Assembly: GCF_001718695.1 (NCBI RefSeq)
Contig: NZ_CP013422.1
Span: 62,001-126,000 of the forward strand
Origin: Burkholderia ubonensis
Lineage (GTDB): Bacteria > Pseudomonadota > Gammaproteobacteria > Burkholderiales > Burkholderiaceae
Direction of reading: 5' to 3'
Length of the DNA: 64,000 nucleotides
The notes beneath the pieces are model-generated. The model did not search any database, was not told the origin of the DNA, and saw only the letters and a program-made list of their open reading frames with translations. The position numbers were made by a program, and so were the translations under genes. Below are positions 61,580-64,000 of the stretch, in pieces (positions within the stretch are counted from its first letter, which is position 1; each line of letters starts with the position of its first letter).

Positions 61580-62782
61580 TCACGCGTGGCGGCGCACCCG
61601 GCTTGACGCCGCATACGCGGCCGACCCGATCACGATGCCCCAGAACGCGGACCCGAGCCCCAGCCACGTCATCCCCGATGCGGTCGCGAGGAACGTGATC
61701 ACCGACGCGTCGCGGTGCGCGTCGTCCTCGAAGATCCCGTGCACGTTCGCGCCGATCGCACCGATCAGCGCGAGCCCCGCGAGGATCGCGACGAACGCCT
61801 TCGGCAGCGCGAAGAACAGCGTGACGATCGTCCCCGCGAAGATCCCGCCGATCAGATAGATCACCCCGTTCGCGATGCCCGCGACATAGCGGCGGTCCGG
61901 ATCCTCGTGCGCATCCTTGCCGGTGCACAGCGCCGCGGTGATCGCCGCGACGACGATCGTGATCCCGCCGAAGCAGGCGACGACGAGCGACATCACGCCG
62001 GTCGCGGCGATGATCGGCCGGGCGCTGGTGTGGTAGCCCGAGACGCGCAGGATCGTCATCCCCGGCAGGAACTGGCCGGTGAGACTGACGACGACCAGCG
62101 GCAACGCGAGGCTGAGCGTGGTGCCGAGCGTCCATTCCGGCGCGATGAACACGGGCCGCGTGATGCTCGGCGATACGTTGCCGATGTGCGCGATCCCCAG
62201 CAGCGTCGCGAGCGCGGCGCCCGTCAGCAGCACCAGCACGATGCTGTAGCGCGGCAGCAGGCGCCTGAAAATCACGTACGCGCCGATCATCCCGAAGCCG
62301 AGCACCGGCTGCGCGGTCGCGGCCGAGAACGCATGCATGCCGAACGGCAGCAGGATGCCGGCCATCATCCCGCACGCGATGCCGCGCGGAATATGGCGGA
62401 CCAGACGGTCGAAACCGCCGCTCACGCCGATCGCCAGCATGATCGCCGCGGCCGTCAGGTAGGCGCCGACGGCCTGGTTCAGCGACAGTTGCGGAAACAG
62501 GCCGACGAGCAGCGCGGTGCCGGGCGCCGACCACGCGGTGATCACCGGCACCTTCAGCTTCCAGCTAGCGAACAGGCCCGACACGCCCGCGCCGATCGAA
62601 ATCGCCCAGACCCACGACGCGACCATCTCGTTCGATACGTGCGCGGCCTGCGATGCCTGGAACAGGATCGCGAGCGGACCCGCATAGGAAATCAGCACCG
62701 CCAGAAAGCCCGCGGTGATCGCGGACACCGACCAGTCGTTGCCGATCGAGCGGACCGCGCCGGGTGAGGAGTTGGGTTGCAT
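61580..62782 (-). CDS. benE: Benzoate/H+ symporter family protein (BenE)
   Basis: A 400-residue inner-membrane protein with about 12 TM segments. Signature regions are SWVWAISIGAGVSGLFASW, VPVITAWSAPGTALLV and RPVFIAPEWTLGT. BenE proteins import benzoate with protons, though many are orphans with other substrates. Convergent with the NmrA-like gene. No ben catabolic genes are next to it in this window. Confidence 0.9.
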   Translation of the reverse strand: MQPNSSPGAVRSIGNDWSVSAITAGFLAVLISYAGPLAILFQASQAAHVSNEMVASWVWAISIGAGVSGLFASWKLKVPVITAWSAPGTALLVGLFPQLSLNQAVGAYLTAAAIMLAIGVSGGFDRLVRHIPRGIACGMMAGILLPFGMHAFSAATAQPVLGFGMIGAYVIFRRLLPRYSIVLVLLTGAALATLLGIAHIGNVSPSITRPVFIAPEWTLGTTLSLALPLVVVSLTGQFLPGMTILRVSGYHTSARPIIAATGVMSLVVACFGGITIVVAAITAALCTGKDAHEDPDRRYVAGIANGVIYLIGGIFAGTIVTLFFALPKAFVAILAGLALIGAIGANVHGIFEDDAHRDASVITFLATASGMTWLGLGSAFWGIVIGSAAYAASSRVRRHA

Positions 62783-63040
62783 CGTCGTTCGGAGAGGGCG
62801 GCGCGCGGCCGCGGGCGGAGGCGGAGCGAATGATCGTGGGCGGCTCCGGACGAGCCGTCATTCTGGCCATTGCCGACGCAATTGGCAATTCGGCGGTAGA
62901 GCGCCGCATTGCGCTGGCGTCGGCGTTTCGTAAGGAATGCGCAGGGGGCGTGGACGGCGCGCCGTTGCGCGCAACGGCCGCCGCAACGGGCGGCTTCGCG
63001 ACGCGACCGACGCGCTACGCGCTCGCGCGCATGACGTGCG

Positions 63041-64000
63041 TCAGGTACTGATCCGGAGATACCCGTCGACCACGGCGACCGTCGCGCCGCAGCCTGTGGA
63101 CAGCGATGCGGTGCCGCGCTCGAACGGATGCACCGGCGCATCGGTCGGCCGCCACGCGTAGCGCGCGAGCAATGCCCGGTAGCCGCCGCGGATCACGAAG
63201 CCGCCGCACTTGTCCGCATACGCGTCGCGCCGCATCCGGTACGCGCGCGGCAGGTCGTACCAAGGCAGCTTCGGGAGGTCGTGATGCACGAGGTGGTAGT
63301 TGTTGTTCAGGTACAGGAGCCGCATCGCGAAGCCGGCCTCGTTGATCGCGATGCGCGCCTTCGGATCGCGGGCGGCGCGATGCTCGTACAGCGAGCGGAT
63401 CATCGCGAGCGAGTGCGCGGGCCACGTGACCGCGAGCAGGTAGTACCACCAGGGCACGCCGATCGCGAGCTGCAGCCACGCGAGCAGCGCGACGACGCAC
63501 GCGACGTGCGCGGTCCACATCGGCAGATAGCGCAGGTCGCCGCGCCGGAACGCCGCGAACGACGCGGCGAACATCGCGGCGACGCTCGCCGGCGGGCCGA
63601 CCACGAGCCGCCCGATGAAGGTCTTGCGTGCGACCCACAGCGCGCGGCGCCAGCGCGGCAGCGCTGCCCATTGCCGGGGCGACAGGTAGTTCGTTTCCGG
63701 ATCGACGCCGGGCACGGTGAGGTCTTCGTCGCGATGATGGTCGAGATGCGTATCGCGATACAGCGTGTACGGATACCAGACCGACAGCGGCGGATAGCCG
63801 AGCAGTTGGTTCACGCGCGCCGAGCGCGTCGGATGGCCGTGCAGCAGCTCATGCTGCAGCGACAGGTGCCACGCGCACAGCAGGATCAGCGGCGGCGTTG
63901 CGGCGGCGAGCGGCAACGCGCCCGCGCGCACGAGCAGCAGTACGGCGAGCCAGCCGCCGTAGATGACGGCGATCAGAAGCCAGGTCGGCCATTCGGTGCG
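63041..64000 (-). CDS. Fatty acid desaturase family protein, C-terminal part
   Basis: The frame runs off the right window edge, so about 319 residues are seen. The His boxes of integral-membrane desaturases are present: HLSLQHELLHGHP, RDTHLDHHRDEDL and NNNYHLVHHDLP, supplying di-iron ligands. Hydrophobic segments lie between. This subgroup resembles beta-carotene ketolase/hydrocarbon monooxygenase-like desaturases. The substrate cannot be told from sequence. Confidence 0.85.
   Translation of the reverse strand, partial: RTEWPTWLLIAVIYGGWLAVLLLVRAGALPLAAATPPLILLCAWHLSLQHELLHGHPTRSARVNQLLGYPPLSVWYPYTLYRDTHLDHHRDEDLTVPGVDPETNYLSPRQWAALPRWRRALWVARKTFIGRLVVGPPASVAAMFAASFAAFRRGDLRYLPMWTAHVACVVALLAWLQLAIGVPWWYYLLAVTWPAHSLAMIRSLYEHRAARDPKARIAINEAGFAMRLLYLNNNYHLVHHDLPKLPWYDLPRAYRMRRDAYADKCGGFVIRGGYRALLARYAWRPTDAPVHPFERGTASLSTGCGATVAVVDGYLRIST

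Noticed and set aside
1..64000. tRNA, rRNA, CRISPR arrays, insertion sequences or integrative elements
   Set aside because: No cloverleaf-type sequence, regularly spaced repeats, transposase-like protein or att-type direct repeats were recognised by reading. A tRNA scan could still find one missed by eye.

Overview
The window is GC-rich DNA (roughly two thirds G+C by eye) with many LysR-type regulators, a trimeric-type porin, small DUF4148 exported proteins, a PxpABC cluster with biotin-carboxylase partners, and FUSC/HlyD efflux genes. This mix and the protein sequences point to a betaproteobacterium of the genus Burkholderia, most likely the B. cepacia complex, and to accessory metabolism typical of a secondary replicon. 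Species and replicon are inferences. I see no rRNA, tRNA, CRISPR array, prophage or insertion sequence.

Layout. 1-3.3 kb: end of an aromatic-acid-type MFS transporter, a porin and a tannase/feruloyl esterase family lipoprotein. 3.5-8.8 kb: DnaQ-like exonuclease, class III aminotransferase, Tat-exported GH28 glycosidase, GNAT acetyltransferase. 9.2-16.3 kb: minus-strand operon pxpA - biotin carrier - biotin carboxylase - pxpB - pxpC - NCS1 permease, with a divergent LysR regulator. 16.5-22.6 kb: glycine-zipper lipoprotein, then an operon nfrB-nfrA-wecB for a probable c-di-GMP-controlled exopolysaccharide. 22.6-24.9 kb: a long gene-poor gap and then a second, catalytic-core-only threonyl-tRNA synthetase preceded by a Thr-rich leader peptide and an intrinsic terminator. 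25.1-33.8 kb: MEKHLA and DUF4148 proteins, chrB-chrA chromate genes, a CsoR/RcnR-family regulator with a DmeF-like metal exporter, DUF1289, an MFS transporter and a secreted beta-propeller. 33.9-39.2 kb: DUF3309, then a plus-strand run of histidine phosphatase, phosphotransferase, SDR, acyl-CoA dehydrogenase and LysR. 39.2-48.2 kb: DnaJ-domain protein, small exported proteins, two LysR regulators and a FUSC-DUF1656-HlyD-OMF efflux operon. 48.7-54.7 kb: DNA polymerase II, a hybrid sensor kinase and a CSS-EAL phosphodiesterase. 54.8-64 kb: a candidate small RNA, small unknown proteins, type II NADH dehydrogenase with divergent LysR, AraC regulator, NmrA-like protein, BenE transporter and a truncated fatty acid desaturase.

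The two strongest signals are adjacent. First, the Thr-rich leader at 23525-23605 (8 Thr codons among 9 consecutive codons) is followed by mutually exclusive stems ending in a terminator just before a ThrRS gene: a textbook ribosome-stalling attenuator wired to a tRNA synthetase, and its promoter suggests the leader peptide may be translated from a leaderless transcript. Second, nfrB (GT2 plus tandem MshEN-type motifs), nfrA (outer-membrane protein with ten 39-residue repeats) and wecB (UDP-GlcNAc 2-epimerase) lie in one operon. This places the ManNAc donor enzyme beside the E. coli N4-glycan-type machinery.

Start sites were chosen from Shine-Dalgarno spacing and family length where possible. 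Coordinates of control elements were counted from the printed sequence. All functional assignments are by recognition of motifs, without database searches.
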